From Delphinapterus leucas (taxonomy: Eukaryota > Chordata > Mammalia > Artiodactyla > Monodontidae), in the NCBI RefSeq assembly GCF_002288925.2, contig NW_022098043.1:5132901-5196900 (forward strand): DNA of 64,000 nt, in the 5' to 3' direction. The notes under the pieces were generated by a model. It did no database searches and was not told the DNA's origin. It saw only the letters and a program-made list of their open reading frames with translations. Both the position numbers and the translations under genes were made by a program. Below are positions 36,488 to 48,243 of the stretch, piece by piece. Each line of letters begins with the position of its first letter. The stretch's first letter is position 1.

Positions 36488-37132
36488 TAAAGATAAATTC
36501 GAAAAGATACATGCACCTCAATGTTCACATCAGCACTATTTACAATAGCCAAGACATGGAAGCAACCTAAATGTCCATCGAGAGACGAATGGATAAAGAA
36601 GATGTGGTACATATATGCAATGGAATACTACTCAGTCATTAAAAATAGTGAAATAATGCCATTTATGGCAACATGGATAGACCTAGAGATTATCATACTA
36701 AGTGAAGTAAGCCAGACAGAGAAAGACAAATATTATATGACATCACTTACATGTGGAATCTAAAAAAAAAAAAAAAAAGATATAAATGAACTTATTTACA
36801 AAACAGAAATAGACCCACTGACATAGAAAACAAATTTATGGCTACCAAAGGGGAAAGGGGTGGAGGAGGGATCAATTAGGAGGTTGGAGTTAACATATAC
36901 ACACCACTATAAATAAAATAGATAACCAACAAGGACCTACTCTATAGCACAGGGAACTGTACTCAATATTTTGTAATCGCCTATAAGGGAAAAGAATCTG
37001 TAAAAGAGTATATGTATATCTATATCTATCATCTATCTATCTATCTATCTATATACATAACTGAATCACTTGGCTGTACACCTGAAACTAACAACATTGT
37101 AAACCAACTATACTTCAATAAAATAAAAAATA
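36488..37132 (+). mobile_element. L1 3' end (cetartiodactyl type)
   Basis: End of ORF2 ('ggaatactactcagtcatta') plus the 3' UTR to 'ctatacttcaataaaataaa'. It contains an (ATCT)n microsatellite at 37,020-37,052. Truncated at the 5' end. Confidence 0.93.
37022..37052. repeat. (ATCT)n microsatellite
   Basis: Uninterrupted and slightly imperfect 'atct' units within the L1 3' UTR. Confidence 0.9.
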
Positions 37133-37589
37133 AAGTGAACATTTCTTCCAACAACAACTCAGTTTGACAGTGTATCCTCTTAGATGTAACCCCAGCTGTA
37201 ACCCCAGCACCTAGAACAGGGCCCAATGGGAATTAGTATCTCTATAAACATTCATTGAATAAAAGAGACAGTTATGACATAAAAGTTAAATGGGTTGACT
37301 CCATGGATTTGAATTTCAGCTCTGCCCCTTGCTGGCTGGATAACATTGGGTAAGTCATTTTATTTAACCTTTCTGAGGTTCAGCTACTTCATTCACTCAT
37401 TTGTTCATTCAATAAATATTAATTGAACACCTAGTATGTACCAAACACCATTCTAGGCATTGGAGATGTAGAAGTGACCAAAATAGACATAGATCCCTGC
37501 CCTCGTGGAGTTTATATTTTAGGGAAGAGAAACAGACAAATGAACAAATAAGTGAAATATAGAGATTTATAGAAGGGACCTTTGGATAA

Positions 37590-38330
37590 ATACAAGTTTC
37601 TGGCTTTCACACCATAATGCTGAACTGGATTAAAATGCAAAGAGAAAAAAGCAAATCAGAGTATCCAAGAACAATGAGAGAATATCAAAAGTTATAAGAT
37701 ATGCTTACTTGGACTACCAGAAGGAGAAGAAAGAAAGAATGGAGTAGAAGAAATATTTGAAATATTAATGGCTGGTAACTTTCCAAAATTAATAACAAAC
37801 ACTGAACCACAGATCCAAGAAGCACAGAAATCTTATCCAATGAAGTAAATACCCCCAAATGCACAGCTAGACATATCATATTCAAAATGCAGAAAACCAA
37901 AGACAAAGAGAAAATCTTGAAAGGTGTCAGGAAGTTGGGGATAGTGTGATAGAAAGAATACCTTATCTATAGAGGAACAAAGATAATAATTACACCAGAC
38001 CTCTCATCCAAAACCAGGAAAGCAAGAAGAGAGTGGAGTGAATAATTTAGTGTGTTGAGAGAAAAAAGCCCATGAACCTAGAATTCTATCCAGCAAAATT
38101 ATCCTTCGAAAGTAAATGAGAAATGAAGACTCTCAGACAAACAAGAACTGAGGGAATTAATTGCTAGCAGATTTTCTCTGCAGGAAATTTTGAAAGAAGT
38201 TATTCAAGAAGAAGTAAAATATAGGTCAGAAACTTGGTTGCACATAAAGAAGAGCAATGTAGAAGGAATAAATGAAGAACTCTTCAAGAACTGAGTAGGC
38301 ATTCAACATCACTTTGAACGTTGGAATAAA
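37590..38330 (+). mobile_element. HAL1/L1 ORF1-like relic
   Basis: Degenerate text such as 'aaaccaaagacaaagagaaa' with 'atcttgaaaggtg', and 'tctatccagcaaaattatcc', is typical of L1 ORF1/half-L1 (HAL1) coding sequence. No intact frame remains. Confidence 0.75.
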
Positions 38331-38420
38331 TGAATGAGTGAGTAATTGTAAATGTCAGCCTTTTAAATAAAGTGTTTGGTGATATTTCAAAAAATATATA
38401 GTGGGTGTCAGATGATAAGT

Positions 38421-38792
38421 TTGTTTGTTTTGGCTGTGTTGGGTCTTCGTTGCTGCATGCGGGCTTTCTCTAGTTGCAGCAAGTGGGGGCTACTCTTCGT
38501 TGCGGTGCGCGGGCTTCTCATTGCGGTGGCTTCCCTTGTTGCGGAGCATGGGCTCTAGGTGCTCGGGTTTCGGTAGTTGCAGCACACTGGCTCAGTGGTT
38601 GCGGCACACAAGCCCTAGGGTTTGCAGGCTTCAGTAGTTGTGGCACACAGGCTCTGGAGTGCAGGCTCAGTAGCTGTGGCACACGGGCTTAGTTGCTCTG
38701 CAGCATGTGGGATCTTCCCGGACCAGGGATCGAACCCGTGTCCCCTGCATTGGCAGGCAGATTTTTAGCCACTGCGCCACCAGGGAAGTCCT
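38421..38792 (-). mobile_element. CHR-2-like SINE, antisense, longer tail variant
   Basis: A complete antisense copy with an extra internal repeat unit, making it longer than its neighbours. The duplication tgataagt is at 38413-38420 and 38793-38800. Confidence 0.95.
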
Positions 38793-39168
38793 TGATAAGT
38801 GCTTTGAAGAAACATAAATCGAAGCAGGAGGACAGGAAATCGTGAAGTAAAGGAGAAGATTTGCCTCCTGGCCTATAAGACCCTTTGAAGATTTTAATCC
38901 AGGGCACTAAGGATGGTAGACCTCAACTCAGCCAAATCACTTGGACCTCCTTCTAACTCCTTCCTAGGAAAGACTATGTTATATTTCCATATGTAATGTA
39001 ATATGGATATATGATCTTTATTGCTAAGACTTGTGAAGATTTTCTCACCAATGAAAAAGTGTTTGTTGAAAAGTTTAGTTCTATGCCTTGACTCCTTCCA
39101 GGCCTACCCAAATCCTTTCCCCTATAGATCTTCCCTGCTAGGTCACAAGTCCCACTTCTCAATCTGTT

Positions 39169-39524
39169 GGTTTTTGGGTTTTTTTAAATTTATTTATTTA
39201 TTGGCTGCATTGGGTCTTGGTTGCTGTGCGCGGGCTTTCTCTAGTTGCAGTGAGCGGGGGCTACTCTTTGTTGCGGTGCACGGGCTTCTCATTGCGGTGG
39301 CCTCTCTTGTTGTGGAGCACAGGCTCTAGGCGTGTGGGCTTCAGTAGTTGTGGCACGGGAGCTCAGTAGTTGTGGCTCGCCGGCTCTAGAGCGCAGGCTC
39401 AGTAGTTGTGGCGCACGGGCTTAGTTGCTCCGCGGCATGTGGGCTCTTCCCGGACCAGGGCTCGAACCCGTGTCCCCTGCATTGGCAGGTGGATTGTTAA
39501 TCACTGCACCACCAGGCAAGTCCC
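39169..39524 (-). mobile_element. CHR-2-like SINE, antisense
   Basis: A complete antisense copy. The duplication ctcaatctgtt is at 39158-39168 and 39525-39535. Confidence 0.95.
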
Positions 39525-39689
39525 CTCAATCTGTTTTTGGTTTTGTTTTCTCGAATGGTTATATCTGTCAATTAGCTGGTAGGTATTTATTTGTCTGCTT
39601 ATGTGTCTAGAACTGTGCACGGTGAGGGTTCAATTCCTGGAGGTTGTTTTTATTTTCCTTTCATTTATCCAATGGATGTTTACTAAGTA

Positions 39690-39850
39690 CCTACTGAAAG
39701 TCAGAGCTGGGCGGTCCACCCCATCCTCTAATTTTACAGGAGAAGCATCTAAGGCTCAGACTTGTTCAAGATCACACAGCCAGGATGAAGCAGAGCTAGA
39801 ACTTGAACCCCAATCCAGTCCTGCCTCCACCATTGCTTCCTCAACCATTC
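39690..39850 (-). repeat. MIR SINE, antisense
   Basis: 'attttacaggagaagcatct', 'ttcaagatcacacagccagg' and 'agagctagaacttgaacccc' are in order. Confidence 0.85.
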
Positions 39851-39929
39851 AGGTATTCCCCACAACCCCTTGCTTGTGGACTGTCTCCTATGTCCTCTCG
39901 TGGGTCCTGAAAGCTATTGGAAAATTATT

Positions 39930-40440
39930 CACGACACTTGTTAAGGATGGTAAGAAAGGCTTTATTCAAGGGCTGGGGGCAGGGGAGCATTATGATGAGT
40001 GTAGAGACCACTGCAATGGTTTTTTGCAGCGGGAGAGAGATCGGACTCAGCTCTGAAAACAGCACGGCACGTGGGGATTTCTAGCCAAGGGGTGGGGTGG
40101 GCGTGAGTGGATGGAAAATTACTAAGAGGCAACATCAGGAGTAAGAGGTGTGAGGGGTGGGATTCTGGCTAAACTGCCCTAACAGGATTCCTGCTGAAGG
40201 CCGGCCAGGGCGATCAGACATCACCTGGGGCTGGTGGAGGCTGAGGAACCCAATTAGATAAGGAGGGAGATCAGACCTGGAGGATGGGGGATTCTAACTA
40301 AACCTACCTCGCAGAATTCTTGCTAAAATTGGACAGCGCAGAGATGAACATGAAAGTCCAAAAGTTGAAGCCTGATTGAAGAGTTCAGGGGAGGCTGAGT
40401 AGAATTTGGTCGAGGAGAGAATCTTTATTGCTATTCAGTC
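39930..40440 (+). repeat. LTR-like dispersed repeat, copy A
   Basis: This shares a colinear series of blocks with 43,150-43,690: 'ggctttattca', 'gagagagatcggactcagct', 'ggggatttctagccaagg', 'gaaaattactaaga' and 'tttggtcgaggagaga'. Length of about 500 bp and lack of coding suggest an LTR of an old ERV/MaLR family, which I cannot name. Confidence 0.5.
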
Positions 40441-41002
40441 TACGATTAAAAACCGTGAAATAGTTCAGTCAACTTTCTTTTCTCGGAAGGTTCAAGATAA
40501 ACCTATCGACAGCTTCTTGAGCCAACTCTGAGTCAGGAGTGTCCAGCCAGTTGGACACTTTGGAATCTGCCCAGAGTGGAAACCACCTTTGCTGACCCTA
40601 AGATTGCTTAATCACCGGGCCCAGCCAGTCAGGCATCAGGAAGGGCCTCCCTCTGACCCACTTCCCTTGACCCTGCATGGAGGCCTTGGATGCTGCCTCC
40701 TCTTTGTTTAAAGAATGGTCCTTCCTGCTCCTCCCCTGCCTTTGGGCTCATTTTGTCCTCAGCCTTAACTCTCTTTGCCCTCTCTGCATTTCTCTGAATT
40801 GGGAAGTGAAAAGAGGGTTCTGTGCCCTCCCCACTCCTCCAGGACATCGCCCGCTACTCAAACCGCCCCCACCCCACTCAGGCTGCATTCTCCTGTTCCC
40901 TGTTCCCTATGTCTTGCTGATCACATGTGCCTTTTGGACTCCTCCATAGACCCAAGCACAGTTCTAGACACAGAAGTAGGCAAATAAATACCTACCAGCT
41001 AT

Positions 41003-41700
41003 TTGACAGATGTAACCATTCAAGAAAAAAACAAAACCAAAAACAGATTGAGAAGTGGGATTTGTGACCTAGCAGGGAAGATCCATAGGGGAAAGGATTT
41101 GGTTAGGCCTGGAGGAAGGAGTCAAGATCAGACAGAGAAGCAGGAGGGAGAGGACAGTACAGGCTGGGATGACAGCATAACCAAAGACGCAGAGGCAGTG
41201 ATATGCAGGCGGGTCAGAATTCCAGACCCGGACAGGAGGCCCTCTAACAAGTGTTTGCAAATTTCAGTTTGTGGGTGATTAAAAATTATGTTTTTGGCTA
41301 CAAATAACATTTTAAAGAATAAAACAGAGTAGATTTGAAGAGAATAAGGAGGATTATTACTGTTACATGAAATTGATGCTGTAATTTTATTCATAGCATG
41401 TAAATGTTATTATTATTATTTTTAGATAGTTGGTTATTTAAGTAATTAAATTGCTATTTAAGTACAATTTTCCTTTTTCACTAATGCTTGCCACAAAAGC
41501 TAATGGAAAACTTGGAATATCTCAAAGACTTAGATATCAAATCTCAAACTGTCCAACAAAGAAATAATGACGTTTTGACCAGCAAACTCCATCACAGAGC
41601 GTGTGAAGGAAATATTGATATGGTAATCACTTGGCTCTGTGTCTCAAGCAATTCGGAGAGGAAGAGCACACTATGCGTGTTCAACAACCTCACCTGACGT
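41003..41700. other. Unassigned intergenic sequence
   Basis: No gene or repeat is recognised here. The 91- and 69-codon open frames have no recognisable product. Confidence 0.35.
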
Positions 41701-41919
41701 TGGCATAGCCTCAGCTCCACACAGCTCATAATTCATATGCTCTTCGCCAGAGCAGGAAACAAAAGTCCTGAGAGAAGTGATGAAATCAATTTAAGATGGT
41801 CTTGCATGATTCACTTTTATTTCCTTTGGAAAGACCCACAAAACTAAAGGATATGGGGGAGGGGGAGGAAGGACAGCTGGGTCAATGTCGTATTGTGTCC
41901 TGGATGTTCATCTTTCTTT

Positions 41920-42698
41920 TTAAATTAATTTTTATCGGAGTATAGTTGATTTACAATGTTGTGTTACTTTCTGCTGTACAGCAAAGTGCATCAGTTACGC
42001 ATACACATATATCCACTATTTTTTAGATTCTCTTCCCATGTAGGTCATTACAGAGTATTGTGAAGAGTTCCCTGTGCTGACGGAGTGAGAGAGTGGCATG
42101 GGCATATACACACTACCAAACGTAAAATAGATAGCTAGTGGGAAGCAGCCGCATGGCACAGGGAGATCAGCTCGGTGCTTTGTGACCGCCTAGAGGGGTG
42201 GGATAGGGAGGGTGGGAGGGAGACGCAAGAGGGAGGAGATATGGGGATATATGTATACGTATAGCTGATTCACTTTGTTATACAGCAGAAACTAACACAC
42301 CATTGTAAAGCAACTATACTCCAATAAAGATGTTTTTTAAAAAAGCTCAATAAATGAAAGTTATTCCATAAAAAAAAAAGGAGTTCCCTGTGATGTTCAC
42401 TAGGTCCTTATTAGTTATCTATTTTATATATAGTAGTGTGTATATGTCGATCCCAATCTCCCAATTTATCCCTTCCCCCACTTTCCCCCCTGGTAACCAT
42501 AAGTTTGTTTTCTACATCTGTGACTCCATTTCTGTTTTGTAAATAGGTTCATCTGTAACATTTTTTTTAGATCCCACATATAAACGATATAATATGGTAT
42601 TTGTCTTTCTCTGTCTGACTTACTTCACTCAGCATGACATCTCTAGGACCATCCATGTTGCTGCAAATGGCATTATTTCATTCTTTTTTATGAACGAG
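41920..42698 (-). mobile_element. L1 3' end, antisense, split by a younger L1
   Basis: 'gagtatagttgatttacaat' at the left and 'catgttgctgcaaatggcat' at the right are one antisense L1 3' end interrupted by the insertion at 42,077-42,380. Confidence 0.92.
42077..42380 (+). mobile_element. Young L1 3' end nested in the older L1, with possible 3' transduction
   Basis: The L1 3' UTR runs from 'gagagagtggcatgggcata' to 'ctatactccaataaagatg', then an A-rich stretch, a 25-nt unrelated tag (42345-42369) holding its own AATAAA, and a second A-tail (42370-42379). The target duplication gagttccctgtg is at 42065-42076 and 42381-42392. Confidence 0.93.
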
Positions 42699-42794
42699 TG
42701 TAAATGTTAGAAATGTACTGGGTCATAATGTAAAATGAATTTTTCATGGATTACAGTAAAAAAAAAATTTTTTTTAACTTTTACTAAACCAGCC

Positions 42795-42900
42795 TGTTCA
42801 TTTCACAGATGAGGGGACTGGGGCTCATAGCGAGAGCTAGGACAGCCCTGGGGACCGGACACAGATCTCTTGACCCCTGGTGCTCTACAAAGCATCCCAC
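42795..42900 (-). repeat. MIR SINE fragment, antisense
   Basis: 'tttcacagatgaggggactg' and 'ctggggaccggacacagatc' fit a partial antisense MIR. Confidence 0.7.
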
Positions 42901-43149
42901 CCCTGAGCTAAGGGAACAGATAGAACTCAGCTCTTAAGCACTATGGCTCCCATTATTTTTCCCTCCCTGGGGACACTCCCCATTTTCTCATTCAACACAT
43001 ACTTGTTGAGCACCCATCGTGGGTTGGGCATTTGTGCCAGGTACTGGGATAGTATGAAGTTTACGATGGGAATGTAGGATTTACTGCCCGACGATGGTTT
43101 TCTCTTGGGTTAACTTTTAAATTTTTTGTTCTGATTGGGGACATTGAAG

Positions 43150-43690
43150 AAAAATTATCCTGACTATTGTTAAAATGATAAGGAAAACTTTGTTCAGGAA
43201 TACTGCGATAGGAATATTGCAATAGGGAAGAGAGATGGGGCTCAACTCCAAATACAGCAAAGGCAGCTGGGGATTTAAAGCCAAGGCGCAGGGTGAGGGT
43301 GCCAGTGGGTTGAAAGTTACTAAGAAGAGATATTGAGGGTAGGGGGATTCTTGTTAAAGGCAGGCCAAGGACCGAGACATCAAAGTTGGGGGATGAGGGA
43401 ACTTTCCTGGTGGTCCAGTGGTTAAAACTCCGCACTTCCGCTGCAGGTCCCTGGTCAGGGAACTAAGCTGCTGCATGCCACGCGGCCAAAAAACAAAACA
43501 AAGTTGGGGGATGAGGAATTTGAAAGATATCAATGGTGGGAGGGGAGGATGACTTAGTAGCCTTCTTTGCTAAGACTGGGCTGGGCAGGCCTAAGGCAGG
43601 ACAGGGACCAACATCAAAGCCTAGTTGAAAAGGGGACTCCGAGGAACCTGTCTACAGTTTGGTCGGGGAGAGAGTCTTAGTGATGGCATC
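43150..43690 (+). repeat. LTR-like dispersed repeat, copy B
   Basis: This is colinear with copy A at 39,930-40,440: 'gggaagagagatggggctca', 'ggggatttaaagccaagg', 'gaaagttactaagaaga' and 'tttggtcggggagagagtct'. It is interrupted by a short SINE at 43,399-43,498. Confidence 0.5.
43399..43498 (+). mobile_element. Short tRNA-derived SINE in LTR-like copy B
   Basis: 'aactttcctggtggtccagt' to 'gccacgcggccaaaaaac'. It has a perfect 18-bp duplication caaagttgggggatgagg at 43381-43398 and 43499-43516. Confidence 0.95.
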
Positions 43691-43779
43691 TATATCTGTC
43701 TCATTAATCTTGTGTTTACAGTTGTCCCTGATATTTATATGGTGCTTTCCATTTTTTTGCATTTAGTTGCTAGGGAGTA

Positions 43780-43925
43780 TTAGTACAAAGGAAAACTGAA
43801 GTTCAAGGAAATTAAGTAACTTGATCAAGGTCACACAGCTGTTCAGTGGCAGAACTGGGAATGGACGCCCAGGTCCATCTGCTTCAGAGCCCAGATGCTT
43901 AACCACCGCACTGCATTGCTTCTCA
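43780..43925 (-). repeat. MIR SINE, antisense
   Basis: 'gatcaaggtcacacagctgt', 'cagaactgggaatggac' and 'gatgcttaaccaccgcactg' are in order. Confidence 0.88.
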
Positions 43926-44125
43926 TGGCCAGACCCAGTTGGAAAATCCAAATCCAGTACTCTGCTACTGAAGACGCCTGCCACAGGTCCTGATCGGGAG
44001 CCCAGAGGTTATCTGCCTGCACTTGCACTGCTGTCTGAGCCCAGTGGTGAGAGACGAGGCTACTATTAAACTCTCTCAGGTCCCTGAGCCTAGCAGGCTC
44101 AGATCTGCCCTCAGCCCCTGCCAAC

Positions 44126-45300
44126 GCTGTTATTTATAGAGCTGATTGTTTCCCTGCTGGCTGGGCTCTGCCCCCCAGGGCAAAGAGCCGATGGAAATAC
44201 CCACATGCTTCGCCTGGGCACCAGAGCTCAAAGTTTGGCTCCAAATTCGGGTTCTGTTGATCCACCCTCTAATTCATCTTTTTAGCCGTCCTCTCTCCTC
44301 CGTCCCCAAGGCCCCCACAGGCATGCTGAGGCCCTCAGCACCTCTGGCCTGGACTTGCGGCTAGCAGTGGCTCTCTGGTTCCCTGCAGAGGGATCGGAGG
44401 CAGGCGTTTTTGTCTTCTCCCTCACATATATTTTAAATTTCCCAAATGTCTGCAATGAGAATTATTGCACCTTTAGGGGGGCCCCTTGGGTGAGTTTACT
44501 GTCTTAAGTAGCCCCCTCCAGTCTAGGGTACCCTCCTCGCAGGTAACTGATTCATTGATGTACTGAATGTCTTTTATCCCCCTTCCTCCTGCGCTCCCCT
44601 CTGCGCCTCCCTCTCCACCACAGGTAACCTCTATGCGGTACCTCTTTGGTCACCAAATAACCTTGACTTTAAATGTATCCTTGTAAAATATGTTGTATTG
44701 TTTTCTGTGTGTAGGTGTTTTCTAATCTACAAAAATAGTAGTACGCCACACGTCTTATTCTGCTTCACTCTTTTTTTTAACTTGCACATATGTGGACATT
44801 GTCTGTGACTTCTGTTTAATTTCATAATCAGAAAAAAAGGCCCAACAAATAGCAAAGGTGTGGTCTGATGCATTTCAGAGGTAGCTGTGAGTGGATGCGG
44901 AGTCACACGTCCCCTTCTTTTGACATACAAAGGCAATACCTTGGAAAAGGGAAGAATAGGTACCCTTGGGGAGGGGATGTGTGTGCATTCATCTATGAGA
45001 AATTACCAGCTATCCCCACTGGGAGGGCTGGAGAGGGAGAGGATGGGACAACATGGAAATGCAGAGCCAGAAGGGTCCTTAGGCAGAGGTTGCAAACTGG
45101 AGGCCCGCAGGATAGATCCGGGCTGAAGATGTGTTTTTTGTTTAAACACATGTTTGATTAAAAAATCAAGGAATTCCAGATTTGGGGTATCTCTTGAAAA
45201 GTCATATGGTTTGGCCACTTGAGCTCATTCCTTCAAGGAACAATCAGCAGAGCCGAGAGGCACAACCTCCTTTGTGTCAACCTCCTGAGACATGGCAAGG
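44126..45300. other. Unassigned intergenic sequence
   Basis: Nothing recognisable as a gene. Short frames here have no recognisable product. Confidence 0.4.
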
Positions 45301-45309
45301 GCTCTCTCA

Positions 45310-46213
45310 GCTGAAGTATAGTTGATTTACAATGTTGTGTTAATTTCTGCTGTACGGCAAAGTGACTCAGTTGTGTGTGTGTGTGTGTGTGTGTGTATAA
45401 AGATATATACATTCTTTTTTGTATTCTTTTCTACTATGGCTTATCCCAGGACATTGAATATAGTTCCCTGTGCAGTAGGACACTGTTGTCCATCCATTCT
45501 ATATGTAATAGTTTGCATCTACTAACCCCAAACTCCCAGTCCATCCCTCCCCCACCCTCCCTCCCCCTTGGCAACCACAAGTCTGTTCTCTATGTCTGTG
45601 AGTCTGTTTCTGCTTTGTAGATAGGTTCCTTTGTGTCATATTTTAGATTCTATATATAAGTGATATCATTCGGTATTTGTCTTTTTCTTTCTGACTTACT
45701 TCACTTAGTATGATAATCTCTAGTTGCATCCACGTTGCTGCAAATGTCATTATTTCGTTCTTTCTTATGGCTGAGTAGTATTCCACTGTATCTGTGTACC
45801 ACATCTTCTTTATCCATTCCTCTGTTGATGGGCATTTAGGTTGTTTCCGTGTCTTGGCTATTGTCAATAGTGCTGCTATGAACATAGGGGTACATGTATC
45901 TTTTTTAATTATAGTTTTGTCTGGATATATGCCCAGGAGTGGGATTGCTGGATCATATGGTAACTCTATTTTTAGTTTTTGAGGAACCTCCTTACTGTTT
46001 TCCATAATGGCTGCTCCAACTTACATTCCCACCAACAGTGTAGGAGGGTTCCCTTTTCTCCACACCAGCTCCAGCATTTGTTATTTGTAAACTTCTTAAT
46101 GATGGCCATTCTGACAAGTGTGAGGTGGTACCTCATTGTAGTTTTGATTTGCATTTCTCTAATAATTAGCAATGATGAGCATCTTTCATGTGCCTATTGG
46201 CCATCTGTACAGC
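45310..46213 (-). mobile_element. L1 3' portion, antisense
   Basis: From the antisense 3' UTR ('gtatagttgatttacaatgt') to the end of ORF2 ('cattcccaccaacagtgtag'). On the - strand a 120-codon frame at 45,643-46,005 still reads as L1 ORF2 C-terminus, with the text KKMWYTDTVEYYSAIRKNEI. Truncated. Confidence 0.93.
45374..45398. repeat. (GT)n microsatellite
   Basis: About twelve GT units within the antisense L1 3' UTR. Confidence 0.93.
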
Positions 46214-47177
46214 ATCTCTGTACTTTAATAAGTTCTCCTGGAGAGTCTGATGAAGTTAAAGTTTGAGAAACGTTGACCGGGACCTGGTTCCTCATTCCTG
46301 GTTGAAGAAATTGAGACAAAAAAAAAAGAAAGTGCTTTGACTGAGCAACTGTAGATTCTCCCCAAACCAGAATGTAAACCTAAGGCTAGTCCAATTCCAG
46401 AGACTGCACTCAAACCACCCACCACACTGGAGAACCTAGTTCCACTTACTTCCAGCTTATATTCCCACTAAATGTACAAGAGTGTCTCATCACAGTCTTT
46501 CCATCATTGCTATTGGTTTTTTTTTTGTTTTTTTTGCCCAATTTGGTGAGTGAATAACCATGACTTAAGCATGCATTATGCAACCACCTAAAAGGGTGCT
46601 AGTAGTAAAAACTTGCAAAGATACACAAATCCTTTTCCGTGTAAGTATCACCACCAATATCTGCCTTTAGTAGATTAAGATAATTGTACGTCAGGGTTTT
46701 TTTAAGCAGAAAATAGCAACAGTTTGGTGAAAATATGTTATTCCACAAGCTTGCCAGAGCATTTTATTTTTATTTTCCCAGGTTAATTCAGGTGCCCTGT
46801 ATACTGGAAGCTGAGTCCTCTGAAAGAGTCAGATGGCCTGGAAGTTACCAAGGCGGTTTCCCCGAAGCCTGGTAGGAAAGACACGACCCAGGAAGGTTCC
46901 TCCTTCAATCAGGCCCCGAATATGGCAGTGATCTGGACCCAGCTATGGGCAGATGCATCCAGTAGATGGCAGTGTCTCACAGAACAAGGACCAGGGGAAG
47001 CTGTCCACTAGGAACTGAAAAAACCGACTCCTGGACCCTCCCCTGCAGGTGCACCTAGCCCTCCCCGGGGAAAAGCAGAACAGACTTCCTGTGTGGGCCC
47101 CCTCAGCCCTGCCCACGGTAGCCAGAGGACTTGGAGATCTGGACCGACTGAGCAAGACGGGCCCTTATCCATCACGT
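46214..47177. other. Unassigned intergenic sequence
   Basis: No repeat family or gene is recognised, apart from a T-run at 46,518-46,537. Confidence 0.4.
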
Positions 47178-47350
47178 TGTCCAGTGCTGCCCAAGGTGTG
47201 TCCAAGGACCAACAGCATCACCTGGGAACTTGTTAGGAATTCAGACTCCCAGGCCACACCCCAGAATACTTTAGTCAGAAACTTGGGGCGGGGTGGGCCA
47301 GCAATCTGTGTTTTAACAAGCCCTTCGGGTGATTCTGATACACGGGCAAG
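47178..47350 (-). repeat. MER5A-type hAT element
   Basis: 'accaacagcatcacctggga', 'attcagactcccaggccaca' and 'gggtgattctgatac' follow MER5A. Confidence 0.85.
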
Positions 47351-47374
47351 TTATAGAAGCACCTATCATTTTAG

Positions 47375-47475
47375 AAGTGGGGAAATCGAGGCCAGACAAA
47401 GGAAGTAACACAGCCAGGCAGTGGCAGAACCACACTAGAACCCAGATTCCCAGTGTTCTTTCCACCTTAGCCTTT
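47375..47475 (-). repeat. MIR SINE fragment, antisense
   Basis: 'aagtggggaaatcgaggcca', 'aagtaacacagccaggcagt' and 'agaacccagattcccagtgt'. Confidence 0.8.
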
Positions 47476-47934
47476 AAGTAGCTCCCTTCTTTTCTTCATT
47501 CATTTATCCCTCATTCATGCATTCAGCCTGCCATTCCACTCTCTGGGCTGCGATGGAGAGCAGGCTTTGGGGTCAACCTCCCCTTTCTTCTTCATGATGG
47601 GGTTTCCTCAAAACCAGGGGTCTGGGAGTCAGTGTCATGGAAGCATCTGCTGGATCTTTGCCAGCTCAACCTTGGCGTTCTCCAATTCCGGTCCAGACAG
47701 AAGTTTGATGTAGGTTGCAGGTGGCCCCCACACCCCAGCTACCTCCTGTCTCCTTTTTCCTCTTTCTTAGCATCCCAGGGTCTCTTCCCATCCTTACCGT
47801 CAATTACTTGCTCTTAGGAAAGGCACAAGAGGGCTCCCCAAAAGACTTGTCATCAAATGAAAGGCCTCCCAGAGTGGGGTTTGCTCAGAAGGGACCTGGG
47901 CTGGTTCTAGAGCCATTTCTCCACCTCCGTGTTA

Positions 47935-48243
47935 TTGACATTGTGAGCTGAATAATTCCTGTGTCCTGCGCACGGTAGGATGTTTGGCGGCATTCTTGGC
48001 TTCCACCTACTAGATGTCAGTAGGATCCCCTCCCGGTGTGACATCTTCAGATATTGCCAGAGGTCCCCTCTGGGTGGAGTTGCTAGATAAAATATAGAAT
48101 GGCCAGCTAAATATCAATTTCAGATAAACAACAAATAATTTAGTATATGTATGTCTCAAATATTACCATCCTAGATTTTTACTCGCTGAATCTAGTAACT
48201 CCACCTCGGGGGCAAAATCTCCCTTCTTGAGAATTACTGGCCC
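47935..48243 (-). repeat. MER20-type hAT element, interrupted
   Basis: 'cacggtaggatgtttggcgg', 'ccacctactagatgtcagta' and 'ggggcaaaatctcccttctt' are antisense MER20. The copy is split by the element at 48,073-48,205. Confidence 0.8.
48073..48205. mobile_element. 133-bp element with inverted ends inside MER20
   Basis: It begins ggtggagttgctaga and ends tctagtaactccacc, inverse complements with one mismatch in 15. The host MER20 text is contiguous on either side. The internal text is A/T rich with no coding. Small size and inverted ends suggest a MITE. Confidence 0.6.

Noticed and set aside
45643..46005. 120-codon - strand frame as a gene
   Set aside because: Its text is L1 ORF2 C-terminus; it is a fragment of a truncated L1.
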